This document shows, piece by piece, positions 44,311 to 54,096 of a DNA stretch of 64,000 nt. Position 1 is the stretch's first letter. Each line of letters begins with the position of its first letter. This DNA is from Methanobacterium sp. GTDB lineage: Archaea > Methanobacteriota > Methanobacteria > Methanobacteriales > Methanobacteriaceae. The notes under the pieces were generated by a model. That model had not been told where the DNA came from and did no database searches. It was given only the letters and a program-made list of their open reading frames with translations. Both the position numbers and the translations under genes were made by a program. The stretch lies in assembly GCA_016222945.1 (NCBI GenBank), contig JACRPY010000004.1:466268-530267 (forward strand). The letters run 5' to 3'.

Positions 44311-45282
44311 ATGATACTTATTGTCGGTGGAGCAGGATACATAGGATCCCATTTAAACAAAAAAATCAATGAAAAAGGATATGAAACCATAGTATTTGAC
44401 AATTTAAGCTATGGACATAGAAATTTTGTAAAATGGGGAACTTTCGAGCAGGGAGATTTAGGAAATATAGATGAAATAAGAAATGTTTTTAAAAAATATG
44501 ACATTGAAGCAGTGATGCATTTTGCTGCTTTTACCTATGTAGGTGAATCTGTTGAAGATCCACAAAAATATTACCTAAATAATGTTAAAAACACGTTGAA
44601 TTTGCTTCAGGTGATGCTTGAAGAAGATGTTAAACACTTTGTTTTCTCATCAACATGCGCCACATATGGAGATCCTGTTGAAATTCCTATAACTGAAAAT
44701 CATCCTCAAAATCCTATAAATCCTTATGGAAGGGGTAAATTAATTATTGAACAAGTCTTAAAAGATTATAGTCATGCTTATGGATTAAAATATGCCTCAC
44801 TTAGGTATTTTAATGCAGCAGGAGCTGATCCTGACTGTAAAATAGGGGAAATGCATGACCCTGAAACTCATTTAATACCCCTCATTTTAGATGCTGCAGA
44901 TGGAAAAAGAGAAGATATAAAGATATTTGGAACAGATTACGATACTCCTGATGGTACCTGCATCAGAGATTATATTCATGTGACTGATTTAGCTGATGCC
45001 CACATACTGGCCCTTGAATATCTTCAAAATGGTGGAAAAAGTGATGTTTTTAATCTTGGAAATGGAAATGGTTTTTCTGTAAAAGAAGTTATTGAAGAAG
45101 CTCGAAAAATCACAGGCAAAGAAATAAAAGCCACAGAAGCTCCTCGAAGATCTGGTGACCCTCCAACTCTCATTGGTAGCTCTAAAAAAGCTATGGAAAT
45201 ATTAAAATGGAAACCAGAGTATCATGATCTCTCAAAGATTATAGAAACTGCCTGGAACTGGCATAAAGAAGTAAATAAATAA
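44311..45282 (+). CDS. galE: UDP-glucose 4-epimerase
   Basis: A 323-residue short-chain epimerase from the ATG at 44311; an upstream ATG at 44296 includes the GGAG ribosome-binding site. The NAD-binding loop GGAGYIGSH is at the N-terminus. The catalytic set is SSTCATYG followed by NPYGRGK (Tyr-x3-Lys). RYFNAAGADP and GTCIRDYIHVTDLADAH are typical GalE motifs. It interconverts UDP-glucose and UDP-galactose, or the N-acetyl forms, for envelope glycans. It is monocistronic with a terminator after the stop codon. Confidence 0.93.
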   Translation: MILIVGGAGYIGSHLNKKINEKGYETIVFDNLSYGHRNFVKWGTFEQGDLGNIDEIRNVFKKYDIEAVMHFAAFTYVGESVEDPQKYYLNNVKNTLNLLQVMLEEDVKHFVFSSTCATYGDPVEIPITENHPQNPINPYGRGKLIIEQVLKDYSHAYGLKYASLRYFNAAGADPDCKIGEMHDPETHLIPLILDAADGKREDIKIFGTDYDTPDGTCIRDYIHVTDLADAHILALEYLQNGGKSDVFNLGNGNGFSVKEVIEEARKITGKEIKATEAPRRSGDPPTLIGSSKKAMEILKWKPEYHDLSKIIETAWNWHKEVNK

Positions 45283-45288
45283 TAATAT

Positions 45289-45324
45289 TGTTTTTAAATT
45301 ATAAAAAACAGTTTTTTCTTTTTT
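45289..45324 (+). terminator. Terminator after galE
   Basis: TGTTTTT (45289-45295) pairs with AAAAACA (45304-45310) and is followed by the T-run to 45324. Confidence 0.6.
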
Positions 45325-45345
45325 AAATATTTTTTGTCAATTTAA

Positions 45346-45600
45346 TTAAGATGTTGCCCTATAAAACAAAATGTACCAAGCTACCATAATAATTATCGCA
45401 AATACCACTCCCATAAAAATTAAGCTTTTATCATTGCCAAATATGATAGGAATAGGCCCTATCATAATAATACCGCCCGTATGAACTTCACCAGTTTTTT
45501 GTGATGACTGTAATGCTGTTCCCACAAATACCAGTACCACACCAACGAAAATAATGATAATTCCTGATATAATCAATGTGTTGGTATCCATATTCATCAT
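45346..45600 (-). CDS. DUF131 (TIGR00304-type) small membrane protein
   Basis: An 84-residue protein with two membrane helices (about 8-30 and 58-80) joined by a loop containing GGIIMIGPIPIIFGND, which is the hallmark of the DUF131/TIGR00304 archaeal membrane proteins. Its role is not known. It lies 26 bases downstream of the next gene on the same strand and is probably co-transcribed with it. Confidence 0.75.
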   Translation of the reverse strand: MMNMDTNTLIISGIIIIFVGVVLVFVGTALQSSQKTGEVHTGGIIMIGPIPIIFGNDKSLIFMGVVFAIIIMVAWYILFYRATS

Positions 45601-45626
45601 CTTAACTATTTTTATAAATATAATGA

Positions 45627-46139
45627 TTATTTGGATTTAATCTCTTTTTTAAGTCGGTATTCAATTTTTTCATCCAAAATCTGCTTTTCTATAACTCCGT
45701 TTAAACACATTTCTTCCAGTATTTCATCAAATTTGTTATTTAACTGACATTCATCATCACCACTGTTTTTACAAAGCATTGCGAAACACGGGCAGATAAT
45801 TAGCTCCTTTAAATCCTCCTTTTTTGTCCATGTCCCTGTTTTATTTAAAACATCATATATTGAAAGGTAGGATAAAAGTAAATCTTTTTGTTTGTCTGTA
45901 ATGTTGATATCATCACGTGAACCTTTTATTTCACTTATTAACGAATCCACTGCATTTAACTCATTTTCAGGCACCATTAATAGAACATGGACCTCGGTTG
46001 ATAGATATGAATCGCCCCGAATTATGTCAAAATGATCCATGCTGAATACTATTCCTCCTGTATCTTCTACAAGTTCTTTTAGTTCATCAAATCTGTATAC
46101 ACCACCACGAAAATGTAAGATTTCATACATAGGAACCAT
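45627..46139 (-). CDS. Conserved-looking protein with a Cys cluster, unknown function
   Basis: A 170-residue soluble protein. The N-terminal part (YEILHFRGGVYRFDELKELV) is an alpha/beta unit. Residues 60-100 are helical, and a Cys cluster CPCFAMLCKNSGDDEC (C-x-C-x5-C-x7-C) around residue 115 may bind a metal. The C-terminal part ends in a charged helix (KIEYRLKKEIKSK). I do not recognise the family. It is transcribed with the DUF131 membrane protein and divergent from the pilin-like genes. Confidence 0.6.
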   Translation of the reverse strand: MVPMYEILHFRGGVYRFDELKELVEDTGGIVFSMDHFDIIRGDSYLSTEVHVLLMVPENELNAVDSLISEIKGSRDDINITDKQKDLLLSYLSIYDVLNKTGTWTKKEDLKELIICPCFAMLCKNSGDDECQLNNKFDEILEEMCLNGVIEKQILDEKIEYRLKKEIKSK

Positions 46140-46255
46140 TTAAGCATTTTTTAAATATCACCAATTGAATCATTTGATATATTTCTGTCTTTAATTGGAT
46201 ATTTAAATAATGATGTTACATTTTATTTATATATTATTAATAATATATTAAAATT

Positions 46256-46696
46256 ATGGATAGTCGAGGGATAATAACCAGTGACCTTATATTTGCATCT
46301 ATTTTAATATTAATGGTGATTGGGAGTATTTTAACCATTATTACTGAACGGTTAGATGCTGTATCTAAAACTGAAGAAACAGGAAAAGCCAGAATGATAG
46401 CAGAAAACGTTGCTGAAATTATAAACAATGTTTATTCTGGTGGAAATGGTCATTCAGCAAATATTAGTTTACCTGCTAATATTACGGACAAAAATTATGA
46501 AATAAAGATAAATTCATCTGGAGTATTCGTTTTAATTGATGGAATGATAGGTAAGGCTTATGTTGCTCCCAATAAATTCTCAAGTAGTGATTTATTTAAA
46601 GAAACAAGCATTTGCATGCATAACAACAGGAAATACTTGATAAAAAACGTAGCAGATGAAGATGGAAATAACTGGATAATTATAACTGAAACTTAA
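46256..46696 (+). CDS. Pilin-like membrane protein
   Basis: A 146-residue protein with a short charged N-terminus (MDSRGIITSD) directly followed by a hydrophobic helix (about 10-30) and then a helical and beta domain. This is the architecture of type IV pilin-like proteins, although the canonical QxSxEF class III signal is not present. The C-terminal domain has CMHNN and INNVYSGGNG. It lies 55 bases upstream of a clear class III pilin and is probably co-transcribed, so it may be a minor pilin or assembly factor. Confidence 0.6.
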   Translation: MDSRGIITSDLIFASILILMVIGSILTIITERLDAVSKTEETGKARMIAENVAEIINNVYSGGNGHSANISLPANITDKNYEIKINSSGVFVLIDGMIGKAYVAPNKFSSSDLFKETSICMHNNRKYLIKNVADEDGNNWIIITET

Positions 46697-46751
46697 TTAA
46701 AATACTTTATGAAAAATAAGTATATAAATATTAAGTTTGATATATTGATTT

Positions 46752-47246
46752 ATGGATAATAAAGGTCAGATATCATTAGAATTTATTCTTGTAATAGCCG
46801 TGATTATATTAATTATTGTGTGTATTGCTTCTTTTTTTGGAGGGGAAAATGAAATAACTCAAGCTATGGCTGCTGCACGAAGTGGAGCGATAGAAGGAGC
46901 TAACTTAAATAGTTTTGCTGTTTATCCCAAAGAAACATTTGATGATTACACAAGCAAACATCCAAGGCTTTTAAGCCAAAGCAATGTAAAAATAATCAAT
47001 ATTAACTATGTAAATTATGGGTCAAATAATACATATAATAAAACAAAAATTCAGCTTCAAATAACTGCTTCAGCCCCCAGTGTCAATACTAAAAGTGACA
47101 AGAATGCATTAGGAGATCGTGTGAATTTTTATGTAAGAAAAAGTATATGCGAGTCTTTTGGAACCTCAAATCTAACAAATAAAGTTTTTAATCCTGCTTT
47201 TTCTAATAGATATGTTTTTACCACTGCTGATGTAAAATGGACGTGA
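46752..47246 (+). CDS. Archaeal type IV pilin with class III signal peptide
   Basis: A 164-residue protein. DNKGQISLEFILV is the class III (DUF361) signal of methanogen pilins, processed by EppA or a similar peptidase just before QISLEF, leaving a hydrophobic helix (about 8-28) at the mature N-terminus for fibre assembly. The remainder is a soluble head domain with sequons (NNTYNKT, NLTNK). It pairs with the preceding pilin-like gene. Functions may include adhesion to surfaces or other cells. Confidence 0.82.
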   Translation: MDNKGQISLEFILVIAVIILIIVCIASFFGGENEITQAMAAARSGAIEGANLNSFAVYPKETFDDYTSKHPRLLSQSNVKIININYVNYGSNNTYNKTKIQLQITASAPSVNTKSDKNALGDRVNFYVRKSICESFGTSNLTNKVFNPAFSNRYVFTTADVKWT

Positions 47247-47286
47247 ATTTTCCAAAAATCTAAAAAAATATTTAAAATTAAACCTA

Positions 47287-47754
47287 TTAATCATTTTTTC
47301 GTTTTAATAAGCAATATACTGTCCTAAGAGGAATATTTAATTTTTTTGATATATCTTTAGCAGAAACCCCGTTTTTATGTAAATTCTTTACTTCATCCTC
47401 TGTTTCTTTAGAATATTTTGGTTTCCTACCCCTTTTTAGTTTGGTATCTTTAAGATAATAAACAGTTTTTAGGGGTATTTGAAGTTTTTGGGATATTTCC
47501 TTTGTACTTGAACCTTCATTTAACATTTTTTGGATAAGCTCAGCTTCAGTTTTATCATATTTTTTAGGCCTACCTCTCTTATCAACAGGTTCAACTTCAA
47601 TCCCCAGCTTTGAAAGTGCATCTAAATACTTTTTTGATGTTCTAGCGTACAGACTACGGGGACTTTTTATTTTTTTAAGATGAGGATACTTTTCTAAAAG
47701 TTCCATAATCACTTGTGAGGATAATGGTTTATTAATATAGATTTCATCATCCAA
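47287..47754 (-). CDS. Double helix-turn-helix protein with AT-hook-like segments
   Basis: A 155-residue protein; TTG start at 47754 after GGTGG. Two similar resolvase/homeodomain-like helix-turn-helix units are seen: EGSSTKEISQKLQIPLKTVY and NGVSAKDISKKLNIPLRTVY. Each is preceded by a basic segment that resembles an AT-hook (KRGRPKKYDK and KRGRKPKYSK). The N-terminal 50 residues are helical. It is probably a DNA-binding regulator. The internal duplication is recent enough to be obvious. It is convergent with the pilin pair, so it may or may not control it. Confidence 0.72.
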   Translation of the reverse strand: MDDEIYINKPLSSQVIMELLEKYPHLKKIKSPRSLYARTSKKYLDALSKLGIEVEPVDKRGRPKKYDKTEAELIQKMLNEGSSTKEISQKLQIPLKTVYYLKDTKLKRGRKPKYSKETEDEVKNLHKNGVSAKDISKKLNIPLRTVYCLLKRKND

Positions 47755-47840
47755 TTTACCACCAATGTATATTTTATATTATCCACAAATTAAATTTTGC
47801 GAAAATATCAAATTAAAAAGTAAGAATTATAAATTGTTAA

Positions 47841-49412
47841 TTATTTTTTTATCATTTCTAAAAACTGTATTGCACGTTTAGAAGTTGGTTTTCCAAAGGT
47901 TTCAATTTTTTCTTTTTCTTTTTGAACATGAGAAGGATTAACTGAAAATATGTTGGCTGCAATTTCAATAGGGATATTTCCAGTTATATTTAAAATTGCA
48001 GAACCCACAGCAGGTGGATCAGACTTAACATGGAGTCCTTTAATCTTATTTTCAATATCAAACTTCTTAGCTACAACATCCTTAATAACTGGAACATATT
48101 CAATCTTTTCATCAGTGTAATCCTTTAATATTTCAACTATTTCTTTGTCAAAATCTTTAAATGCTTTTAACTGGTTTGAATCCAAATTCGGACGTAGATT
48201 AGGGAAAGGTCCCGAATATTTACTTCTTCTATCATAGGTTGTAGTTAAATAGTATTTTGCAATATCCCATAAAATTAAAATTCTTGGTATTTCAATGAAA
48301 AGCTTTCTTTTAATTTCTTTTCTTTTTTCAATGTCATTTTCAAGCTCTTCATCAAGAATATCATTATTATCCATTAAATTGTTCTCATTTAGAATCTCAT
48401 TTAATTTTTCATTTCTTATTTCCTTTCTATCTTCTAAATCAGGTGTTATTGATTCCGCGAATTCAGTTGCTTTTATGAAAGCATCATCATAAATATTAAT
48501 CTTTTCTTCATTGGCGAGAATGTCATTTAATACCTTATCTTGAATTTTATTTGCAATTTCCCCTGCAGATTTCACATAAGCAATTGCAATAGCTGTTTGA
48601 ACATTTTTATCATTTATTATGGCTGGTTTTTTACGGTAAAATTGTATAAATTCAATACGTGCATTTGAACCGTATTTTTTTCTGATTTCTTTTTCATAGT
48701 TCACTTCTTCATCTGCATCAATGTTTTCTCTTTTTCTAATCCATCTTCCATCTTCAAAAACCTTAACAACAAGAGAAAGTGTTTTTACAATGCCTCTTTT
48801 TTCGTGTTTTAGAATTCTAACAATATTTCTGAATGCTTCTCTTCCAAGAGGAGACAGATCAGAAATTCTAACCATGTACTCCCCGGACATAGGCAAATAC
48901 TTAAGTGCATCTAATCTGTAAACACCCTGTTCATTTTTGTCTAATTTTAAATCAGTTGATCCACAAGTGCATTTTTTAGATTCTATATATTCAATTTCAT
49001 GCCTTATGTATTTCTTTCCACATTTTTTGCATGTAATTGTTGCAAATTCTTCAAGGTGTCCGATTGCAATTTTATGAGATGCTATGGATGATTTAACTCT
49101 ATCTAACACATTTTTTTTAGCTGCAGCCTTCATTCTAAAGTATTGTGTTTGCCTGGAAACATCATGAATTTCTTCAGCCTTCAATTCTGTTGTAGAAGAA
49201 CGAGAAGATCTAATTAGAGATCTGTATGGTGCTTTATAGCCTTTAATTTCCATAGTGTCCCTAAATTCATACATTTCATCAATATTTTTTTTTAAATAGT
49301 GATATACTACAATAAAGCTTTCAAAGTCGTTTATTTCATCGACTTGTATTCTTTGACGTTTTACCTGGTCAAGAAATTTCTCAGCCCTTGCAATCAAAAC
49401 AGACTCGTTCAT
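47841..49412 (-). CDS. DUF530 family protein
   Basis: A 523-residue soluble protein matching the methanogen DUF530 family, with the conserved N-terminal helical part (FESFIVVYHYLKKN) and a zinc ribbon CKKCGKKYIRHEIEY followed by CTCGS near residue 140. A KRAIQFLEMIKK ending is typical. The central part has an acidic, helical insertion (EEKINIYDDAFIKATEF, NNDILDEELENDIEKR). The role is not known; the zinc ribbon suggests nucleic-acid binding. It lies 30 bases downstream of metG on the same strand and may be co-transcribed. Confidence 0.8.
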   Translation of the reverse strand: MNESVLIARAEKFLDQVKRQRIQVDEINDFESFIVVYHYLKKNIDEMYEFRDTMEIKGYKAPYRSLIRSSRSSTTELKAEEIHDVSRQTQYFRMKAAAKKNVLDRVKSSIASHKIAIGHLEEFATITCKKCGKKYIRHEIEYIESKKCTCGSTDLKLDKNEQGVYRLDALKYLPMSGEYMVRISDLSPLGREAFRNIVRILKHEKRGIVKTLSLVVKVFEDGRWIRKRENIDADEEVNYEKEIRKKYGSNARIEFIQFYRKKPAIINDKNVQTAIAIAYVKSAGEIANKIQDKVLNDILANEEKINIYDDAFIKATEFAESITPDLEDRKEIRNEKLNEILNENNLMDNNDILDEELENDIEKRKEIKRKLFIEIPRILILWDIAKYYLTTTYDRRSKYSGPFPNLRPNLDSNQLKAFKDFDKEIVEILKDYTDEKIEYVPVIKDVVAKKFDIENKIKGLHVKSDPPAVGSAILNITGNIPIEIAANIFSVNPSHVQKEKEKIETFGKPTSKRAIQFLEMIKK

Positions 49413-49442
49413 TGTAGCTCCCTTACTAAATCCTTATTAAAT

Positions 49443-51428
49443 TTATTTTATTCTTTCACCTATATTTGCAGTTTCCGCGCTTAATACATTTAAATTATCT
49501 GCTGTTGCCAGTATCATTCCCTCGGATTTTATTCCAAAGAGCTTTGCTGGTTTTAAATTTACTAAAACAACCACTTGTTTATCTTTTATTTCTTCAGGAG
49601 AATATTTTTTGGCAAGACCTGCTACAACCTGTAATTTTTTCTCTTTAATATCAACCATTAATTTTAGTAAGTTATCAGAACCATCAACACGTTCAGCTCC
49701 AATTATTTTACCAATCCTTAAATCTATTTTAGCGAAATCTTCAATACTTATTATATTTTTCATATTTACATCATCCTTTAAATTTTCATAAAGTGCTTCT
49801 TTTTCTTTTTCAATTATCTCATCATCAATTTTAGAAAATAATGGCTTTGCTTTACCTATTTCATGGCCTGAAGGAATAAATTCATTTGCTTTTTCCCATT
49901 TAGATGTTTCAAAACCATCTAAATTCATTATTTTCATTATTTGTGAAGATTTAACTGGAATATATGGAGTTAAAATTACAGCTAATGTTTTTGAAAGCTG
50001 ATTACATAAATATAAACAGTTTGCAGCTGTTTGTGGATTTTCTTTTATTGCTTTCCACGGTTCTTTATCATTAAAATACTTATTACCGAATTTTGCAAGT
50101 CTAATTATCTCAATAAGGCCTTCCCTAAACTTAAAGTTTTCTATATGATTGGAAACCACGTCAGGAATGCTCATAATCCTTTCTTTAAATTCTTCATCAA
50201 ATTCATCAAATTCAGAGGGTTCTGGTATCTTTCCATCAAAGAATCTACTTGTAAATGAGAAAGTTCTGTGTAAAAAGTTTCCCAGTACATCTGCAAGCTC
50301 GTCATTTACTCTTCTCCCGAAATCATCCCATGAAAAATCAGTGTCACGAGTAAGGGGCGCATTTACAATAAGATAATACCTTAAAATATCAGAATCAAAT
50401 TTTTCAAGGAAATCTGCAGCCCAAATGACCCAATTTTTACTTGTTGACATTTTTTGTCCTTCAAGTGAAAGATATTCACCTGCAACAATGTTTGTGGGAA
50501 GTTTACATTCATATCCCATAAGTAATGCTGGCCAGAAGATTGAATGGTGGTATATTATGTCTTTCCCTATAAAATGGATTGCTTTATCATTCCAGTAATC
50601 TTCCCATGATTTATTTTCTTTTCTACTCCATTGTGCGGCTGATGATATGTATCCAAGGAAAGCTTCTCCCCATACATAGATTATTTTACCTTCAGCACCA
50701 TCTAATGGGACGGGTATCCCCCATTCCATGTCTCTTGTAAGAATCCAGTCTTTTAATCCTTCTTTTATCCATTGAAGTGCATAATTTTTAACATTTGGAG
50801 GTAATTGTTCATTATTACTTATCCAGTCCTTTAATGCTTCTTGAAAATGACTTAATTTAAAAAAGTATTGTTTTGATTCTTTAATTTCAGGTGTTGAACT
50901 ACATATAAGGCATTTTGGTTCTTCAAGTTGAATAGGGTCTAAATGTCTTCCACAGACTTCACAATGGTCTCCTCTCGCTCCTTCTCCTTTACAATGAGGA
51001 CATATTCCTTCTACATATCTATCTGGTAAAAATCGTTTGCAGTTATTACAGTATGGCTGTTGAATTACTTTTTCATAGATATAACCCTTTTGATAAAGTT
51101 TTAAAAAGAAATTCTGGGCAATTTCGTAGTGAACTTTATCAGTTGTTCTTGAGAAGTAATCAAAAGAAATATTACATGAATCTAAGTCATGTTTAATCAT
51201 TTTATGATATTTATCGGCGATTTCTTTGGGAGATTTTCCTATTTCTTCTGCTCTAACTGCAATTGGAGTTCCATGTTCGTCTGTTGCACAAACAAAAAGA
51301 ACATCAACATCTTTCATCCTATTATAGCGAGCATAGATATCTGCAGGGATGTAGGTCGATCTTAGATGTCCTAAATGACAGGGTCCGTTTGCATAGGGCA
51401 GTGCACAGGTAATAAATACTTTACTCAA
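49443..51428 (-). CDS. metG: Methionyl-tRNA synthetase with C-terminal tRNA-binding domain
   Basis: A 661-residue class I synthetase; TTG start at 51428, 7 bases after GGAGG. The HIGH motif is [12 protein letters not shown], the zinc knuckles are CNNCKRF, CPHCKG, CEVCGR and CLICSS, and the KMSKS loop is QKMSTSKNW. The last 100 residues are an EMAP/Trbp111-type domain ([17 protein letters not shown]) that binds tRNA. It charges initiator and elongator tRNA-Met. It is followed by DUF530. Confidence 0.96.
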   Translation of the reverse strand: MSKVFITCALPYANGPCHLGHLRSTYIPADIYARYNRMKDVDVLFVCATDEHGTPIAVRAEEIGKSPKEIADKYHKMIKHDLDSCNISFDYFSRTTDKVHYEIAQNFFLKLYQKGYIYEKVIQQPYCNNCKRFLPDRYVEGICPHCKGEGARGDHCEVCGRHLDPIQLEEPKCLICSSTPEIKESKQYFFKLSHFQEALKDWISNNEQLPPNVKNYALQWIKEGLKDWILTRDMEWGIPVPLDGAEGKIIYVWGEAFLGYISSAAQWSRKENKSWEDYWNDKAIHFIGKDIIYHHSIFWPALLMGYECKLPTNIVAGEYLSLEGQKMSTSKNWVIWAADFLEKFDSDILRYYLIVNAPLTRDTDFSWDDFGRRVNDELADVLGNFLHRTFSFTSRFFDGKIPEPSEFDEFDEEFKERIMSIPDVVSNHIENFKFREGLIEIIRLAKFGNKYFNDKEPWKAIKENPQTAANCLYLCNQLSKTLAVILTPYIPVKSSQIMKIMNLDGFETSKWEKANEFIPSGHEIGKAKPLFSKIDDEIIEKEKEALYENLKDDVNMKNIISIEDFAKIDLRIGKIIGAERVDGSDNLLKLMVDIKEKKLQVVAGLAKKYSPEEIKDKQVVVLVNLKPAKLFGIKSEGMILATADNLNVLSAETANIGERIK

Positions 51429-51774
51429 GTCAATTCCTCCTTACTAAAAGATGAATTACAAAGTCATTAATGGACTTGAAATTCAGTGATTTAAGTTATA
51501 ATAAGATTTAAATAGCTTCAAAAAGCATGAAATAGTTTTTCAAGCTGTATATACAATTTCTAAATTTAAATATATATTATTTTTCTTTTTTTATATAAAT
51601 TTAAAATAGACTGCTTTTCTATTTTCTAATTAAGTTAAACTGTTTAAAATACTTAATTGCAATGAATTATTTTTAGATATTCTCAAGTTAAAAAAATAAT
51701 TTTTTTAAATTTCCATTGCTTGATGATTGCTATGCATTAACTATTTATGAGTCGATCAAAAAAGCATAATTTAT
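51429..51774. promoter_or_regulatory. Divergent promoter region of metG and priL
   Basis: A 346-base very AT-rich spacer. TTTATATAAATTT (about 51588-51600) and AAATATATATTA (about 51568-51579) are TATA-like. No ORF, repeat or RNA gene is visible. Confidence 0.35.
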
Positions 51775-53073
51775 ATGATACCCATGTCCTTTATAAATCC
51801 TTTATCTGATGAAGGAAAACAAATAGTCCGTAAAGATGGTGGAGATTTAAACAGGATATTTGACGAAAATGACATGCTCATAGAAACCGTTAGTTCTATT
51901 AAATCTCAAGACATATCAGACGATGCATATATTCCTCGAAATTATGTTGATCTTGTTATTAAAAGGATTGAATGGTATGTTGAGAAAAAAAGTGATTTAA
52001 AATACAATTTTAAAAAATTTGCTTTTTTATTTGATGCTAAAATTACAAAATTCGATGTAATTTCTTTTTATATATTATGTCAGGCAGTTGGAGTAAAATT
52101 TGGCCCTAATTCCAGAGAAAGCAGAGCCATAGTTGAGTTACAAGGACAATTAATTGAAAACAGGCTTGAAGAATTAATTACAAGTGAAAGAACAGAAATT
52201 ACAGAGCAGATAATGAACAATCTTATTCTTCAAGACAAAATCAAGTGGACACAGCTTGCTGATCTTATTAGCTCCAAAAAAATAAGTATGCAAGACCTGG
52301 TTTTAAAGGATGGAAATGTTATATTGGACTTTGAAGATTATTTAGAAGAATTTAAAGACGAAGTTATGCACAGGCAGCCTGAAAAAATGTATAACCTTCT
52401 AATTGGAAACCGGGTTAAAGAACTTATTATCATTAAAATGATTATGCAAAACACTGAAAATTATATAAAAAGTGTGCATGAACAGATGAGTACTGTTGAA
52501 CCAAATCCTACATTGTTAAAAATTGCGGGTGAGATTTCTGAAGTTTTATCCAAAGAAATACGTTATTATGGTAGCGGTTCAGGAGATGGAGATGTTAAAG
52601 CTTCCCCCTTAAATGTTGATCTGTTACCTCCTTGCATCAAACATGCTTTAGACGGTATTAAGTCAGGTGGAAGGAATGAAGTAATTGTTTTGTTTTTAAC
52701 ACCATTTTTATCATACGCTCGATTGTATCCATCAGTTTTCAGGAGCAATACTTCATTAAAAGTTTCTGATGTTGATGCAGATCTTAAAATTACTAAAAAT
52801 GAGATTTTACCCATGATTCATGACGCTGCAGATAGATGCAGCCCTCCTCTCTTTGATGATCAACCTCAAGAAAAGGTTAATATTAATGCAAAACTTGGTT
52901 TTGGAATGCATAGTGAATTAAAACTTCAACATGAAGGAGAAACCACATGGTACACCCCTATGAGCTGTGAAAAAGTTAAATTAAATATGCCTGGTTTATG
53001 CAAGCCAGACGAAACATGTAAGGGCATAACAAATCCATTATCCTATTATAATAGAAATATGAGAACAAAATAA
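51775..53073 (+). CDS. priL: DNA primase large subunit PriL
   Basis: A 432-residue primase subunit; the ATG at 51775 or that at 51784 may be the start. The C-terminal domain has the iron-sulfur cysteines in LLPPCIKHAL, DRCSPPLF and SCEKVKLNMPGLC, with CKGITNPLSYY at the end. PriL stimulates primer synthesis by PriS. It is 37 bases upstream of priS, forming the archaeal primase operon. Confidence 0.93.
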   Translation: MIPMSFINPLSDEGKQIVRKDGGDLNRIFDENDMLIETVSSIKSQDISDDAYIPRNYVDLVIKRIEWYVEKKSDLKYNFKKFAFLFDAKITKFDVISFYILCQAVGVKFGPNSRESRAIVELQGQLIENRLEELITSERTEITEQIMNNLILQDKIKWTQLADLISSKKISMQDLVLKDGNVILDFEDYLEEFKDEVMHRQPEKMYNLLIGNRVKELIIIKMIMQNTENYIKSVHEQMSTVEPNPTLLKIAGEISEVLSKEIRYYGSGSGDGDVKASPLNVDLLPPCIKHALDGIKSGGRNEVIVLFLTPFLSYARLYPSVFRSNTSLKVSDVDADLKITKNEILPMIHDAADRCSPPLFDDQPQEKVNINAKLGFGMHSELKLQHEGETTWYTPMSCEKVKLNMPGLCKPDETCKGITNPLSYYNRNMRTK

Positions 53074-53110
53074 GATTATTTAGGTAAAAATACCAAAAAA
53101 GGCCAAATCT

Positions 53111-54082
53111 ATGGAAATGTTTAAACAAGCAACTCTTGAGGAACGTAGAAAATACTATAGAGAAGAATGGGATATTAAACAAGTCCCTGATTTCATTGGA
53201 AATTTTATAGAGAATCGGGAGTTTGGATTTGATCACTTTGGCAGAGGCCCTAATGATAGATATAAAGTTTTTAGCACTCTAGATTACCTAAAAAGGTTTT
53301 TACGGTCTAAAACTCCTTTTGCAGCCTATTGTTCTGTAGCATATTACCAAAAACCGCGTCGAAGAGATGGATGGATGAAATCAGAGCTTGTTTTTGATGT
53401 TGATGCTAAAGATATTCCTATAAGAACCTGTGGATGCGATGATGTATGTGAAATATGTTTAAATGAAGCTAAAGAAATTGTGGGCGGACTTATAGATACA
53501 TTAAAAGGAGATTTAGGTTTAAAAAATATGCATCTAATCTATTCTGGCAGAGGTTACCATATAAGAGTTATTGATGATGATGTTATGGGATTGGGCAGTG
53601 ATGTGCGTTCTCAAATCTTAAAATACATTGTAGGGGCTGATGTTCCTAAGGATAAATATGATGATGCTGCTGGAATCTATGATTTACAGCATTTTTCCAT
53701 TCCATTGGGTTATCCAAAGGTATTTACTCAAAGGGTTAAATATGGGATTTTCCATTTAACTGAGGATTCTAAACTTGATGATGTTAATTTAAAACTCTTA
53801 AAAGACGTTATTAAATATAGAAATCTTTTAGAAGATGATGAATGGGGTTTATTTAAAAATAGAATTGGGCCATTGAGATACAAGAAAATAATAAAAGGAA
53901 TAGCATCATTAAATATGAGTTTAGTTGATGCTAAAGTCTCAATTGATCTTAAAAGAATTTTAAGACTCCCATCATCCTTGCATTCAAAGGTTAGTATGAG
54001 ATGCACTGAAATTAAAAATATTGAAACTTTTGACCCTTTTAAAGATGCTGTACCCAAGTTTGTCTGGGAAAGAGAAGACTGA
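53111..54082 (+). CDS. priS: DNA primase catalytic subunit PriS
   Basis: A 323-residue archaeo-eukaryotic primase. The metal-binding acidic motif is LVFDVDAKD (near residue 97), the zinc motif [10 protein letters not shown] lies just after, and SGRGYHIRV and [10 protein letters not shown] are the nucleotide-binding and catalytic signatures. It makes the RNA or DNA primers for replication. The N-terminus has FREYY-like REEWDIK. It is co-transcribed with priL and convergent with cca. Confidence 0.95.
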   Translation: MEMFKQATLEERRKYYREEWDIKQVPDFIGNFIENREFGFDHFGRGPNDRYKVFSTLDYLKRFLRSKTPFAAYCSVAYYQKPRRRDGWMKSELVFDVDAKDIPIRTCGCDDVCEICLNEAKEIVGGLIDTLKGDLGLKNMHLIYSGRGYHIRVIDDDVMGLGSDVRSQILKYIVGADVPKDKYDDAAGIYDLQHFSIPLGYPKVFTQRVKYGIFHLTEDSKLDDVNLKLLKDVIKYRNLLEDDEWGLFKNRIGPLRYKKIIKGIASLNMSLVDAKVSIDLKRILRLPSSLHSKVSMRCTEIKNIETFDPFKDAVPKFVWERED

Positions 54083-54096
54083 TAACCCTATTTAAT

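Noticed and set aside
51715..51760. Possible C/D box small RNA (TGATGA near 51721)
   Set aside because: No D box (CTGA) at suitable distance and no terminal stem.
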